This document shows positions 46,350 through 54,176 of a stretch of 64,000 bases of DNA, piece after piece. The translations under genes were made by a program, and so were the position numbers. The notes under the pieces are model-generated. The model worked only from the letters and a program-made list of their open reading frames with translations. It did not search any database and was not told the DNA's origin. Source of the DNA: CBDANZ01 sp965197865 (GTDB taxonomy: Bacteria; Acidobacteriota; Vicinamibacteria; Vicinamibacterales; CAVVIG01). The stretch's first letter is position 1; each line of letters begins with the position of its first letter. The stretch is taken from NCBI GenBank assembly GCA_965197865.1, contig CBDANZ010000005.1:867350-931349 (forward strand). Direction: 5' to 3'.

Positions 46350-47380
46350 TGACCACCGCGATTCAAGTTCTCCCGAGCGAGCCGGCCGAGACGGGTTCTG
46401 CTCCTACGGTCCCGACGTTCGCAGCGACACTCGCCCGTGACGGACTCTGGCCCCTGATCCGGCAACGCGTGACGACACTGCAGGTGAACGTCGGTCGGCT
46501 CTGCAATCTCGCGTGTCATCATTGCCACGTCGAAGCCGGGCCGAAGCGAACCGAGATCATGGCTCACCGCGTAGCCGAGCGCGTCGTTCGGCTGCTCGAT
46601 CTGAACCCAGGCGTCGAAGTCGTCGATCTCACCGGCGGTGCGCCCGAAATGAATCCTAGCTTCCGCTTCCTTGTCGACGAGGCGCGCCGCCGCGGGCGGC
46701 AGGTCATCGACCGCTGCAACCTGACGATCTTTTTCGAGGACGGCTACCGGGACCTGCCGGAGTTCCTCGCGGCTCGCAAGGCCCAGATCGTCGCGAGCCT
46801 GCCGTGTTATCAGAAAGAGAACGTCGACAAGCAGCGCGGCCACGGGGTCTTTGACGGAAGCATCGAGATGCTCAAGCAGTTGAACACGCTCGGATACGGT
46901 CTGCCCGACTCGCCGCTGCAACTCGATTTGGTCTACAACCCGCCCGGGGTCTCCCTCCCGCCGCTGCAAGCCAAGCTCGAAGGGGAGTATCGTCACGAGC
47001 TGGCGGATCTGTTCGGCATCGAGTTCCATCGGCTCCTGACGATCACGAACATGCCCATCAGGCGGTTCGCGGCCATGCTGGCGCGAACCAATCAGCAGGA
47101 CGCGTACATGGGTCTGCTGGTCAACCACTTCAATCCGGCCACCGTGCCTGGATTGATGTGCCGGTCGCTCGTCAGCGTCGGCTGGGACGGGCAGCTCTAC
47201 GACTGCGATTTCAACCAGATGCTGGAGATTCCGCTCGGCGCATCGGCCGCGGTCGGCGCACGCACAATCTGGGAGATCGACTTGTTCGACCGACTCGAGG
47301 CGCGACGAATTGCGACTGCTGGACACTGCTTCGGCTGCACGGCTGGCGCCGGCTCGAGTTGCTCTGGAGCGCTGGCATGA
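46349..47380 (+). CDS. arsS: Arsenosugar biosynthesis radical SAM protein ArsS
   Basis: A 343-residue radical SAM enzyme. The [4Fe-4S] cluster Cys are C52, C56 and C59 (QVNVGRLCNLACHHCHVEAG), with VVDLTGGAPEMNPSFRFLVD as the SAM-binding GGAPE motif. The C-terminal Cys-rich domain ends HCFGCTAGAGSSCSGALA. In this family (TIGR04167) some members carry selenocysteine in the C-terminal region; here I see Cys at C338. ArsS adds a 5'-deoxyadenosyl group to dimethylated arsenic on the way to arsenosugars. ATG 46349 has GGGAGGG upstream and overlaps the arsM stop. Its stop overlaps the transporter start. Confidence 0.93.
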   Translation: MTTAIQVLPSEPAETGSAPTVPTFAATLARDGLWPLIRQRVTTLQVNVGRLCNLACHHCHVEAGPKRTEIMAHRVAERVVRLLDLNPGVEVVDLTGGAPEMNPSFRFLVDEARRRGRQVIDRCNLTIFFEDGYRDLPEFLAARKAQIVASLPCYQKENVDKQRGHGVFDGSIEMLKQLNTLGYGLPDSPLQLDLVYNPPGVSLPPLQAKLEGEYRHELADLFGIEFHRLLTITNMPIRRFAAMLARTNQQDAYMGLLVNHFNPATVPGLMCRSLVSVGWDGQLYDCDFNQMLEIPLGASAAVGARTIWEIDLFDRLEARRIATAGHCFGCTAGAGSSCSGALA

Positions 47381-48514
47381 TCGAAAGCCTCCTTATTATC
47401 GTCCATATCGACGCTGTTGGCGTACGCGAACGGCGCCAACGACGTGTCGAAGGGCATCGCGACGCTTGTCGGCAGCGGCGTCACCAACTATCGGCGCGCG
47501 ATTCTCTGGGGTGCGGCTTGGACTGGGCTCGGCGGCGCCGTAGCGGCTCCCGTGACTGGCGCCATGCTGGCCACATTCGGGGAGGGCCTGCTGGCGGCTG
47601 AGGTGACTCCGTCTTTCGCGGCCGCGATAGCGGCGCTCGCGGGAGCGGGGGCGTGGGTGTTCATTGCCACTCGTACGTGCCTGCCGGTGTCCACGACTCA
47701 TGCGCTCGTGGGATCCGTCGGTCGGTGTCGGCATCGCGGCCTACGGCACGGGGGGCGTCGCGTGGTCCGCGCTCGGCGGCAAGGTGGCGATGCCGCTCCT
47801 TGCGAGTTCGCTCGTTGCGTTCGTGTTGACGTGGCTCATGTCTCGGGGGCTGACGTTCACCTTTGGTCCCGGCCGAGCGGCCGGCAACTGCGTCTGCGTC
47901 ACCGCCAAGCCGTCGACACAACTCACCTGGAGCACCCACGGATCGGCCGCCCTCGTGGCGGCGCCAGTGGCCAGACTGTCGGTGGCGACAGGCGACGCCG
48001 AGGGGGTCGGGCGGCGCAGCCGACGGCGCTCCGCATCACTGCCGGCCATCTGCACTGGCTCTCGAGCGGCGCGGTCAGTTTCGCGCACGGCGTGAACGAT
48101 GCGCCAAAGATCGTCGCGCTCGCGCTGTCGGCCGTGATCCTGCGGTCGGGGTCCGCTGCCATCCACACGCCGCGGTTCTTCGTGCTCGTGATGGCCGGCA
48201 TGGTCGCCGGGAGTCTCGTGGCTGGCCGTCGCGTGACCGAGGTCCTGGCCGAAGAGGTGACGCCCATGGATCACCGCGAGGGACTGGCGGCTAACCTGGT
48301 GACGGCGACACTCGTGACGACCGGCGCCGTCTACGGTCTCCCGATGTCCACGACCCACGTGTTGTCTGGGGGTATCGTCGGCGTGGGCACCGCGCGCGGA
48401 TCCCTTAATGGGGAGAGAGCGCGCGAGATTGGGTTGGCCTGGGTGGTGACCCTGCCGGTTGTAGCGCTGCTCGGCGCCGGCGCGTACACGTTCGCGCGGA
48501 TTCTGCAGTGGTGA
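47377..48514 (+). pseudogene. PiT-family inorganic phosphate (arsenate) transporter, frameshifted
   Basis: ATG 47377 overlaps the arsS stop and begins MIESLLIIV. Three frame changes (near 47405, 47717 and 48000) are needed to read the PiT protein: AYANGANDVSKGIATLVGSG (first signature), GAWVFIATRTCLPVSTTHAL, then VGVGIAAYGTGGVAWSALGG, and the second half FAHGVNDAPKIVALALSAV with GLPMSTTHVLSGGIVGVGTA. Both GANDxxK/GxNDAPK repeats are present. PiT carriers take up phosphate and also arsenate; here it may feed the arsenic pathway. Because neighbours are intact, consensus errors should be excluded before calling it dead. Confidence 0.8.
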
Positions 48515-48530
48515 GGTTTCGCACAGCCCT

Positions 48531-49256
48531 ATGAATCGCTGGATCGGCTACGGATTGGGCGTTGGCGTCGGAGTGCTGCTCATCGAGGTGGCGCTCGCGC
48601 TGCCGCTCAGCCTATGGGCTGAGCGGCTCGTCGAGTGGATTCGTGGTGCGGGGGCGGCAGGAGTTGCCGTTTACGCGGGCGCGTACATCACCGCGACGCT
48701 GCTCATGCTTCCGGGATCGCTGCTCACGGTAGGCTCCGGTCTGGCGTACGGGCTGACTCTCGGCACGCTGCTCGTCTCACCGGTCAGCGTGACGGCGGTG
48801 ACCCTGGCGTTTCTACTGGGCCGAACGCTGGCACGTCCCTGGGTGGCGAAGCGCACGAGCCGGAACGTGCGGTTCGCCGCGATCGACGCCGCGATCGGCC
48901 GGCACGGGTTCAAGATCGTCGCGCTGCTCCGGCTGTCGCCTGTCATACCGTTCAACCTGCTCAACTATGCGCTCGGGCTTACGCGTGTGGGGGTGCGTGA
49001 CTACGTCCTGGCGTCGTTCATCGGCATGCTCCCGGGCACCCTTCTGTATGTCTATTTAGGCTCCGCCGTGACGAGCCTCGCCGCACTGGGGAACGATCGC
49101 GGGCCGGGGGGCACGGCGCAGCAGATCCTGTACTGGGCCGGTCTTGGTGCGACGGTCGTCGTGACGCTCTTCATCACGAGGATTGCGCGGCGCGCCCTCG
49201 CCGAAACGCTTCAGCGCGAAGGCGAGCCGGTTGTCTCTGGTGAGGCGAGGGCATGA
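48531..49256 (+). CDS. TVP38/TMEM64-family (DedA-like) membrane protein
   Basis: A 241-residue membrane protein with helices at YGLGVGVGVLLIEVALALPL, AVYAGAYITATLLMLPGSLL and others. The family signature is visible: GSLLTVGSGLAYGLTLGTLL followed by LRLSPVIPFNLLNYALGLTR. TVP38/DedA proteins are lipid or small-molecule carriers; members often sit beside FAD disulfide oxidoreductases in metal-related operons, as here. The ATG lies 16 bp after the transporter stop, and its own stop overlaps the next ATG (ATGA). Confidence 0.88.
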   Translation: MNRWIGYGLGVGVGVLLIEVALALPLSLWAERLVEWIRGAGAAGVAVYAGAYITATLLMLPGSLLTVGSGLAYGLTLGTLLVSPVSVTAVTLAFLLGRTLARPWVAKRTSRNVRFAAIDAAIGRHGFKIVALLRLSPVIPFNLLNYALGLTRVGVRDYVLASFIGMLPGTLLYVYLGSAVTSLAALGNDRGPGGTAQQILYWAGLGATVVVTLFITRIARRALAETLQREGEPVVSGEARA

Positions 49257-50791
49257 TTGTCGCGGTGCCGCCGCCTTCCGTCATCGTGCCGGCCGACGAA
49301 CACGATCGCGTGCTCGTCGGCCACGTCCATCCGCCGGACTGGATCAATCCGAGGCCGCCGGCCGGCCGCTACAACCTCGTCGTCATTGGCGGGGGCACCG
49401 CGGGCCTGGTGTCGGCCGTAGGCGCCGCGTCACTCGGCGCCAAGGTCGCAATCGTCGAGCGGCATCTGATGGGCGGCGACTGCCTGAACTTCGGCTGCGT
49501 GCCGTCCAAGGCGCTCCTCAGCGCGGCCCGCGCAGCCGGCGATGCTCGCCACGCCGGCCGGTTCGGTGTCAGGACCGTGGGCGATCTTCAGGTGGATTTC
49601 GAGGCCGTGATGACACGCATGAGGCGCCTTCGCGCCGGCATCGCGGTGCATGATTCGGCCGCGCGGCTGACCCGACTCGGTATCGATGTCTTCTTCGGCC
49701 AGGCGCGCTTCCTCGGGACCGACGCCGTCGAGGTCGACGGCCGGAGGCTCGCGTTCTCACGCGCGATCGTGGCCACCGGCAGTCGGGCCACGATGCCTCC
49801 GATTCCCGGTCTGGCGGACAGCGGCTGCCTGACCAACGAGACGATCTTTTCGTTGACCGCGCTCCCTCACCGGCTGATTGTCATTGACGCCGGCCCAATC
49901 GGCTGCGAGCTGGCGCAGGCGTTCCAGCAGTTCGGCAGCGCCGTCACCATCGTCTCTCTCGACGAGCGGGTGTTGCCGCGCGAGGATCCGGACGCCTCGG
50001 CCGTCGTGCACCAGGTGCTGGTGCGTGAAGGCATCCGCCTCGCTCTTGGCGCACGTATTCTGCAGGTCGACCGCCGGCCTGGATTCTCCGGCGCGGCCGT
50101 TGTCTTCGAACGAGACGGCGGAACCGAAGAGGCGATCGGTGACCAGGTTCTCGTCGCCGTCGGTCGCGCTCCCAATGTGGAAGGGCTCGACCTCGCGGTG
50201 GCCGGCATCGACGCCGACGGGTCGGGCCTGGTCGTGGACGATCGGCTCCGCACGACGAATCGTCGGGTGTTTGCGGCGGGTGACATCTGCTCGCCGTACA
50301 AGTTCACGCACGCGGCCGATGCGATGGCGCGTGTGGCCGTGCAGAATGCGCTGTTCTTCGGCCGGAAGAAGGCCAGTCGGCTGGTGATCCCCTGGTGCAC
50401 GTACACGGCTCCCGAAGTGGCGCACGTCGGTTTGTACGAGGGCGAAGCGAGTCGTCGCGGGCTGGATGTCCTGACCTTGACGGTGTCGCTCTGCGACGTT
50501 GACCGCGCGGTGCTCGAAGGGGACACAGAGGGCTTCGCGCGCGTTCACGCAGAACGCAGGAGCGGCCGGATTCTTGGCGTCACGCTCGTCGCCGGTCATG
50601 CCGGCGAGATGATCGGTGAAATGGCGCTCGCGATGACGACGGACGCCACGCTCGGTACGCTCTCGCGCACGATTCACCCCTATCCGACGCAGGCAGAAGC
50701 CTGGAAGAAGCTGGGCGACGCGTGGAATCGCACAAGACTTACCCCGCGCGTGCGCGCACTGTCCAATATGCTGTTTCGATGGCGCCGGTAG
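49253..50791 (+). CDS. FAD-dependent disulfide oxidoreductase (mercuric-reductase-like)
   Basis: A 512-residue pyridine nucleotide-disulfide oxidoreductase. FAD motif VVIGGGTAGLVSAVGAASLG, redox pair C77 and C82 (GGDCLNFGCVPSKAL), NAD(P) motif (LIVIDAGPIGCELAQAFQQF), second FAD motif RRVFAAGDIC and dimerisation domain with catalytic HPYPTQAEAWK. It lacks the N-terminal HMA domain and the C-terminal Cys-Cys of true mercuric reductases, so Hg(II) reduction is doubtful. In arsenosugar loci such enzymes are usual neighbours and probably reduce an arsenic-thiol or small disulfide. It overlaps genes on both sides. Confidence 0.9.
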   Translation: MIVAVPPPSVIVPADEHDRVLVGHVHPPDWINPRPPAGRYNLVVIGGGTAGLVSAVGAASLGAKVAIVERHLMGGDCLNFGCVPSKALLSAARAAGDARHAGRFGVRTVGDLQVDFEAVMTRMRRLRAGIAVHDSAARLTRLGIDVFFGQARFLGTDAVEVDGRRLAFSRAIVATGSRATMPPIPGLADSGCLTNETIFSLTALPHRLIVIDAGPIGCELAQAFQQFGSAVTIVSLDERVLPREDPDASAVVHQVLVREGIRLALGARILQVDRRPGFSGAAVVFERDGGTEEAIGDQVLVAVGRAPNVEGLDLAVAGIDADGSGLVVDDRLRTTNRRVFAAGDICSPYKFTHAADAMARVAVQNALFFGRKKASRLVIPWCTYTAPEVAHVGLYEGEASRRGLDVLTLTVSLCDVDRAVLEGDTEGFARVHAERRSGRILGVTLVAGHAGEMIGEMALAMTTDATLGTLSRTIHPYPTQAEAWKKLGDAWNRTRLTPRVRALSNMLFRWRR

Positions 50792-51462
50792 CAAGAGCCA
50801 TGCATCGAGCGTCTATTTGCGTGTTTGCAAAACCTCCGAGACCAGGCGAAGCGAAAACTCGCCTGATCGGCGAGCTCGACGAGGGTGGGGCGGCGGCGCT
50901 TGCCGAAGCGTTCTTCCTCGATACGTGGGCCGCCGTGTCGCGGATCGACTGGGCCCAGCCCGTGCTGGCGACGACCGACGTCACGGCGCCCGAGTGGAAG
51001 CTTCCGCCCGGCATGATGATTTGGCCGCAGGGGCAAGGAGATCTGGGCCATCGGCTGGAACGTGTCCTTCGGCGCGCTCTCGAGACGCATCCGATTGCCA
51101 TCGCTGTTGGAACCGACGCGCCGGGGCTGCCCGTCGCGTTGCTGGGCGCGGCGAGAGACGGGTTGGGCACATCAGATGCGGTGCTCGGCCCGAGCGACGA
51201 TGGGGGATTCTATTTGCTGGGTGTTCGCCGCTACCCGGCTGGCTTGCTCGATGGCATCCCGTGGAGCACATCGGAGACCTTCGTCCGTACACAGGGCCGC
51301 CTGCGCGCCAGCGGTCTGAAGACGACGGTGCTTCCACCCTGGTTCGACGTCGATCGGCCAGGCGATCTCGACCGATTGCGCTCGCTCGTGCTGAGCGGCC
51401 GGATCTCGGCACCGGAAACTGCGCGCGTGCTCGCGAGCCAGGTGGCTCAGGTCGAAACGTGA
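50779..51462 (+). CDS. TIGR04282-family arsenosugar biosynthesis glycosyltransferase
   Basis: A protein of about 227 residues with a nucleotidyl/glycosyltransferase A fold: start SICVFAKPPRPGEAKTRLIG, the conserved Lys/Arg loop, then VGTDAPGLPVALLGAARDGL with the metal-binding GTDxP, and LGPSDDGGFYLLGVRRYPAG. These are the hallmarks of TIGR04282 (DUF2064) proteins found beside ArsS. It may couple a sugar or activate a phosphate in arsenosugar assembly; the exact step is unproven. ATG 50779 overlaps the previous gene by 13 bases; ATG 50800 is an alternative. Confidence 0.88.
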   Translation: MAPVARAMHRASICVFAKPPRPGEAKTRLIGELDEGGAAALAEAFFLDTWAAVSRIDWAQPVLATTDVTAPEWKLPPGMMIWPQGQGDLGHRLERVLRRALETHPIAIAVGTDAPGLPVALLGAARDGLGTSDAVLGPSDDGGFYLLGVRRYPAGLLDGIPWSTSETFVRTQGRLRASGLKTTVLPPWFDVDRPGDLDRLRSLVLSGRISAPETARVLASQVAQVET

Positions 51463-52169
51463 GGGGCCCTCAGTTGCCGCCCACACGCATCTCGGTCATC
51501 GTGCCGGTACTGAACGAAGGAGCGCGTATCGGCGCTCAGCTGGTGCACTTGAGACAGTTGGCCGGCCTCCACGAGGTGATCGTTGTCGATGGCGGCAGCA
51601 CCGACAGCACGAATCAGCTCGTCGCGGCAGCGGGCTGGCCTCAGTTGGCCGTCTCATCGCGCGGCCGCGCGATACAGATGAATGCCGGCGCGCGACTGGC
51701 GACCGGCGACGCGCTGCTGTTTCTTCACGCGGACGTCACCTTGCCGGGCAACGCGGCCTCGCTCGTCGCGCAGACGTTGGCAGATCCAAGGGTCGTGGCC
51801 GGCGCCTTTCGAACGCTCACCGTCGCCGAAAGCCAGCTGGACTGGGTGGCGCCGTGGCTGCGGCTGGCCGATCTGCGATCGCGGTATACGCGCCTCCCAT
51901 ATGGCGATCAGGCGCTGTTTGTTCGCCGAGCGGCCTTCGAGCAACTCGGCGGGTTTCCGGCGCAACCGTTATTCGAGGATCTGGAGATCAGCCGCCGCCT
52001 GCGAAAGACCGGTTGGATTCGCACCGTGCGGGCGGAGGTGCGGGTCTCGGGGCGCCGGTTCATGGCTCGGCCGTTCTACTACGCAATCCTCATGAATGTT
52101 TTGCCCTTGCTGTATCGCGTCGGCGTGCCGGCGGCCCGCCTGGCACGCGCCTACGGCGACGTGCGCTGA
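51459..52169 (+). CDS. TIGR04283-family arsenosugar biosynthesis glycosyltransferase
   Basis: A family-2-type glycosyltransferase of about 236 residues: ISVIVPVLNEGARIGAQLVH, EVIVVDGGSTDSTNQLVAAA, SRGRAIQMNAGARLATGDAL and the metal motif LLFLHADVTLPGNA, then GDQALFVRRAAFEQLGGFPA and LFEDLEISRRLRKTG. This is the TIGR04283 pattern, which co-occurs with ArsS and TIGR04282. It has a hydrophobic C-terminal stretch (FYYAILMNVLPLLYRVGVPA) that may associate with the membrane. GTG 51459 overlaps the preceding stop (GTGA), so translation is coupled. Confidence 0.9.
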   Translation: MRGPQLPPTRISVIVPVLNEGARIGAQLVHLRQLAGLHEVIVVDGGSTDSTNQLVAAAGWPQLAVSSRGRAIQMNAGARLATGDALLFLHADVTLPGNAASLVAQTLADPRVVAGAFRTLTVAESQLDWVAPWLRLADLRSRYTRLPYGDQALFVRRAAFEQLGGFPAQPLFEDLEISRRLRKTGWIRTVRAEVRVSGRRFMARPFYYAILMNVLPLLYRVGVPAARLARAYGDVR

Positions 52170-52200
52170 TGCCGAAGCGACGGCGACGAGGAGTGGAAGC

Positions 52201-52755
52201 GTGGCCCAAGCCGTGAGAGGAAGTCAGGTTGGAAAGCCGGCGATTCCGTTCGAATTGCCCGATGCCGAAGGGCGCAGCCATCGCCTCGCCGACTACAAGG
52301 GTCGTTGGCTTCTGCTGATGTTTCATCGGCACCTCGGTTGACTCCCCTGCCGGCGGCATCTGCTGCAGTTGCAGCAGCACGAACGGGCGTTCGAGGAGCT
52401 GGGGACGCGGATTGTGGCGGTGACGTTCGAGACCACGCTGTTCGTGCGTGCATACGTGGCGGAAACAAAGATCACGTGGCCCATTCTCAGCGACCGCGAC
52501 CGCACGCTGTACCGCCACTACGGGATGCATCGGGGCCATCTGCGGAACATCTGGGGACAGAGAACCTGGTGGGCCTACGGGAAAGAGCTTGCGCGCGGCC
52601 GGCGACCGAGGTACTCGGGCGCGGATACGCGACAGCTCGGCGGCGATGTTCTCGTCGATCCTGCAGGCATCGTGCGACTGCAGCATGTCGGCACCGGGCC
52701 GGCTGACCGTCCCTCCGTCGTGGCAATTCTTGAAGCGCGACGGCAGCAGCCGTGA
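52201..52755 (+). CDS. SelL-related peroxiredoxin-like protein, candidate selenoprotein
   Basis: GTG 52201 (GGAG eight bases upstream) opens a frame running to 52755 with one internal TGA at 52339-52341. The protein is AhpC-TSA_2/SelL-like: KPAIPFELPDAEGRSHRLAD, YKGRWLLLMFHRHLG, then U47-L-P-C50 and RRHLLQLQQHERAFEELGTR, FVRAYVAETKITWPILSDRD, QLGGDVLVDPAGIVRLQHVG. Relatives have C-x-x-C or U-x-x-C exactly here. Cys to TGA would need a transversion, and a hairpin fitting bacterial SECIS rules begins 18 bases after the TGA. It follows the glycosyltransferase by 31 bp, last in the arsenic operon. Likely a thiol peroxidase or reductase protecting or reducing arsenic intermediates. Without Sec insertion it would yield a 46-residue stub. 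Confidence 0.8.
52342..52377 (+). promoter_or_regulatory. Bacterial SECIS-like element
   Basis: Directly after the in-frame TGA, CTGCTGC (52360-52366) pairs with GCAGCAG (52371-52377) to give a perfect 7-bp stem with a four-base loop AGTT. The loop starts 25 nt after the TGA, has G among its first two bases, and the stem is within the 4-16 bp range, as described for bacterial SECIS elements. It lies within the coding frame, as in other bacterial selenoprotein genes. Confidence 0.65.
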
Positions 52756-52854
52756 AGCATCAAGCCGAGGGTCGTTCCTCCGCCGCCGAACGGAGGAGGA
52801 ACGCCTCGCGCCACGGATACTGAAACCGGCCCTTCGCGGCCCAGTGTGACGTGT

Positions 52855-53118
52855 TCAGATTGCCTGGCCGACACCGGCGTGGCTGAGACTCGCCGGATGA
52901 GGGCCCCGTCCACTGCAGCAGTCGGCGAGCTGGCCGTCGATCACCACCGCCGGGACGGGCGCGGACGCCGAGGTTCTTGGCCCGGCGCGCGACGGCCAGA
53001 TCCTTCATATCCAACACGGTCACCTCGCACGACGCGCATGCGAGGCTCTTGACCAATTCGACAGTAGCGGTGCACGCGGGGCAACCGGCAGTGAGTCAAT
53101 ATTTCGTTTGGCAGCCAT
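52855..53118 (-). pseudogene. Thioredoxin-like protein with two CxxC motifs, frameshifted
   Basis: ATG 53118 (AGGG purine stretch upstream) starts MAAKRNI; after a shift comes TAGCPACTATVELVKSLACA, SCEVTVLDMKDLAVARRAKN, LGVRA. After a second shift near 52955 follows PAVVIDGQLADCCSGRGPHP and the stop at 52855. Joined, it is a complete small thioredoxin-fold protein with CPAC at the active site, CASC in a following loop, cis-Pro (PAVVID) and a DCC motif. It faces the selenoprotein gene tail to tail and may be its reductant. The two breaks may be errors or decay. Confidence 0.65.
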
Positions 53119-53620
53119 TTTCCCTCCAGAGCGCCCGTTCAGACTCACTAAGGCCAGCCCGCACACCTCGTGCATTACAGGCGCATATGCTGGGCGTGTG
53201 TCGTAAGGGCGGTTGCGATGACGGTGAACTCTTAGGAGAATCCTGATGGCAAGACCGGCAAGACGACCAGCAGACAGCGTGGCCACGATTCCGGCTCTCG
53301 AATCGGCTCCTCGGTTCGTGCGTTTTCAGGGGCTCCCTTGACCGACCGGTCTGTGCCAACCGATCAATCTAGAGGCAACATCTTTATGTGCTGTGACTTA
53401 CGGTCTTGCAGTCTTGATCGTCCCAGCCGTCGGGTATACTGGACAAGCTGACGGTAAGCCTTAACCCGACCGCCCGAAGTTCTGGCACCGACCGTTCAAC
53501 CTCGCGTTTTCCTGCCAGAAGTTCCAGCCCGTTGCCTTGAGGGCCAGAGATCCTCTGGGCCGGAGGCGCGCCCGCCAATGGCGCCGGTCGCTCGAGGCCG
53601 TGTTGGAGGACCGCTGACTG
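53119..53620. other. Intergenic region, nothing recognised
   Basis: About 500 bp between the thioredoxin relic and the 3D-domain gene. Base composition is less GC-rich around 53330-53470. No family match and no clear promoter or terminator. Confidence 0.3.
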
Positions 53621-54025
53621 ATGAGATCAACGTTTACGATCGAGGTCGTTGTGGCGTCTGTCATGGTTGTTAGCCTGTGTGGATCCGCGCTACTGTCGCT
53701 GCACGCCACGCGGGGTGACATTACGCTCGAGCCCGCATCCCAGACGCCGACGCGGCTCCGCGCCGAGGTGACGGCCTATTCGTCCTCGCCCGACGAAACC
53801 TGGGGCAATCCGCTGATCACCGCCAGCGGCCGCCTGGTCGCGGACGGGGTCATTGCTTGCCCGCGCCGCTTCCCGTTCGGGACGCGGTTCCGTATCGGCT
53901 CGCGGGTGTACACCTGCTGGGACCGCTTGCATCCGCGGTACGATCACCGCTTCGACATCTGGAAAGCGACCAAACAGGAAGCGCTCAAGTTCGGCCGGCG
54001 GCGGCTACTGGTCGAAGTGCTCTGA
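53621..54025 (+). CDS. 3D-domain (RlpA-like beta-barrel) secreted protein
   Basis: A 134-residue protein with an N-terminal hydrophobic signal (FTIEVVVASVMVVSLCGSAL) and a 3D domain: LRAEVTAYSSSPDETWGNPL, ITASGRLVADGVIACPRRFP, FGTRFRIGSRVYTCWDRLHP, RYDHRFDIW. The family is named for three Asp residues; here D near ADGVIACP, D in CWDRLHP and D in HRFDIW take these places. The double-psi barrel is found in MltA-like lytic transglycosylases and cell-wall resuscitation proteins, so peptidoglycan binding or cleavage is likely. Single gene. Confidence 0.85.
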   Translation: MRSTFTIEVVVASVMVVSLCGSALLSLHATRGDITLEPASQTPTRLRAEVTAYSSSPDETWGNPLITASGRLVADGVIACPRRFPFGTRFRIGSRVYTCWDRLHPRYDHRFDIWKATKQEALKFGRRRLLVEVL

Positions 54026-54176
54026 TCGTCTGTTTTGAGCTGAAGGCACTCGCTCAATCGGGCCAGCAACCGATCGCCCACGAGCGGTCGCGATTGACGG
54101 CGTCACCTTGGATACGGGCGGATTTGGTCTCGCGGACAAGTGAGGTACGGTCCCACTAGTCACGACATCCCCTCGA

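Noticed and set aside
49253..50791. True mercuric reductase
   Set aside because: It lacks the N-terminal heavy-metal domain and the C-terminal Cys pair, and no other mer genes are present; context favours an arsenic-related oxidoreductase.
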